From contig CALTZU010000164.1 in assembly GCA_943913835.1 (NCBI GenBank), positions 1-7,308 of the forward strand: a stretch of DNA of 7,308 nucleotides. The letters are read 5' to 3'. The translations under genes were made by a program, and so were the position numbers. A model generated the notes under the pieces. It had not been told where the DNA came from. It worked only from the letters and a program-made list of their open reading frames with translations, and searched no databases. The stretch comes from an uncultured Rheinheimera sp. GTDB lineage: Bacteria > Pseudomonadota > Gammaproteobacteria > Enterobacterales > Alteromonadaceae. This document shows, piece by piece, positions 6,160 to 7,308 of this stretch (position 1 is the first letter of the stretch; every line of letters starts with the position of its first letter).

Positions 6160-7308
6160 TTACTGCTTAGGCAACTCTTTTACACCCATGTTAAACAAGG
6201 TGAAACCAAAGATATCTGCAGCTAATTCAATCTGCTTAGACACTGGTACACCAGCACCGTGGCCTGCATTGGTTTCAATGCGGATCATCTGTGGATTAGG
6301 ACCTGTAGCCTTAGCTTGTAATTCAGCAGCAAACTTAAAGGAGTGTGCCGGAACTACACGGTCATCGTGATCGCCTGTGGTCACCAGAGTAGCAGGATAA
6401 GCCACGCCTTCTTTGACGTTATGCACAGGTGAGTAGCCTTTGATGTAATCGAACATCTCTTTGCTTTGCTCAGAAGTACCATAGTCGTAAGCCCACCCCG
6501 CACCAGCGGTGAAGGTATGGTAACGCAGCATATCCAGTACACCGACCTGAGGAATAGCTACTTTCATCAGATCCGGGCGTTGTGTCATCACAGCACCCAC
6601 TAACAAACCACCGTTAGAACCACCACGGATAGCCAGCTTGTTGCTTGAGGTGTATTTTTGTGCGATCAGGTATTCACCTGCAGCAATAAAATCATCAAAC
6701 ACATTTTGTTTTTTCAGCTGAATACCAGCGTCGTGCCAGGCTTTACCGTATTCACCACCACCGCGCAGGTTAGGCACAGCATAGACACCGCCCATTTCCA
6801 TCCACACCAGGTTAGCTACGCTAAAAGCTGGTGTCAGGCTGACGTTAAAACCACCATAACCGTACAGCATGGTTGGGTTAGTGCCGTCGAGCTTAAGACC
6901 TTTTTTGTGGGTGATGATCATCGGCACTTTAGTACCGTCTTTGCTGGTATAAAACACCTGCTTAGACTCGTAATCGTCGCTGTTAAACTTCACAGCGGCT
7001 TTGTAGTAGGTGCTGGTTTCGCCTGATTTGGGCTCAAAAGCAAAAGTACTAGGTGCAGTGTTGTAGTTAGTGAAGCTGTAGTACAAGGTGGTGTCTTTGG
7101 TTTTACCACCAAAACCAGAGACAGTTCCTAAACCTGGCAGAGACACATCACGCACTAACTTGCCGTCGTAGTCGTATTGTTTGATCTGAGAAATAGCATC
7201 GACCATGTAATTGGCAAACAGGAACCCTGCGCCTTTGCTAACATCCAGCACATTGGCCGTTTCAGGGATCACGTCAACCCACTTGTCGGCAGCTGGAGCT
7301 GTGGCGTC
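6160..7308 (-). CDS. Prolyl oligopeptidase, S9A family (5' end cut by window edge)
   Basis: The visible 382 codons are the C-terminal part of a serine peptidase that cuts short peptides after proline. The reading frame stays open to the right edge (DATAPAADKW upstream), so the GTG near 7272 is an internal valine, not a start. The visible part has the end of the propeller, then the alpha/beta-hydrolase domain. It shows YGYGGFNVS, NLRGGGEYGKAWHDAG, the nucleophile Ser in GGSNGG (codon 6616-6618), the Asp in GDHDDRVVP (6364-6366) and the His in NAGHGAG (6259-6261). The triad is complete, and the tail FNMGVKELPKQ is normal for the family. Full-length members are about 700 residues, so roughly 320-350 residues, including any signal peptide, lie outside. 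Location in the cell therefore cannot be read. Convergent with argP, it has no evident operon partner here. Confidence 0.95.
   Translation of the reverse strand, partial: DATAPAADKWVDVIPETANVLDVSKGAGFLFANYMVDAISQIKQYDYDGKLVRDVSLPGLGTVSGFGGKTKDTTLYYSFTNYNTAPSTFAFEPKSGETSTYYKAAVKFNSDDYESKQVFYTSKDGTKVPMIITHKKGLKLDGTNPTMLYGYGGFNVSLTPAFSVANLVWMEMGGVYAVPNLRGGGEYGKAWHDAGIQLKKQNVFDDFIAAGEYLIAQKYTSSNKLAIRGGSNGGLLVGAVMTQRPDLMKVAIPQVGVLDMLRYHTFTAGAGWAYDYGTSEQSKEMFDYIKGYSPVHNVKEGVAYPATLVTTGDHDDRVVPAHSFKFAAELQAKATGPNPQMIRIETNAGHGAGVPVSKQIELAADIFGFTLFNMGVKELPKQ

Noticed and set aside
6086..6370. Plus-strand frame of 94 codons beginning in the convergent gap just after the palindrome.
   Set aside because: Two thirds of it is antisense to the catalytic His region of the prolyl oligopeptidase, and there is no ribosome site or family resemblance.
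6658..7026. Plus-strand frame of 122 codons.
   Set aside because: It is a shadow of the prolyl oligopeptidase catalytic domain.
7270..7272. GTG as a start codon for a 370-residue hydrolase.
   Set aside because: The frame continues open to the right edge, and the S9A family has a long N-terminal propeller, so this is an internal codon of a longer gene.

Overview
The window reads as ordinary chromosomal DNA from a gammaproteobacterium, GC a little under 50% by eye. It carries five protein genes, two of them cut by the window edges. The gene content (a secreted tricorn-like S41 peptidase, a secreted-type prolyl oligopeptidase, and ArgP/ArgO proteins close to the enterobacterial ones but diverged) points to the Alteromonadales/Rheinheimera-Alishewanella neighbourhood. 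That placement is an impression from protein style, not a demonstrated assignment.

Layout from left to right. Positions 1-3174 (minus) hold a nearly complete tricorn-type S41 peptidase with a signal peptide; only its last few residues are off the left edge. Positions 3175-3286 hold its probable promoter and a candidate terminator for the gene upstream. Positions 3287-4363 (minus) encode low-specificity L-threonine aldolase (LtaE). After a 108-base gap, 4472-5068 (minus) encodes a LysE/ArgO-type basic amino acid exporter. A 93-base divergent control region (5069-5161) separates it from argP (5162-6043, plus), a LysR-family regulator. A convergent gap (6044-6159) carries a crisp GTAG-headed palindrome of REP type. 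Positions 6160-7308 (minus) hold the C-terminal half of a prolyl oligopeptidase (S9A) whose N-terminus lies beyond the right edge.

How the genes may work together. argP and argO form a regulator/exporter pair: in the known systems ArgP senses arginine and lysine and switches on export when cytosolic levels rise. The two flanking peptidases would release peptides and amino acids, and LtaE splits threonine to glycine and acetaldehyde. A shared theme of peptide use and amino acid overflow is possible but is inference from proximity only. I found no mobile element genes, CRISPR, tRNA or rRNA, and no convincing previously undescribed system. The most worthwhile second looks are the REP-like palindrome, the divergent argO/argP control region, and the substitution at one catalytic tetrad position in the tricorn-like peptidase.
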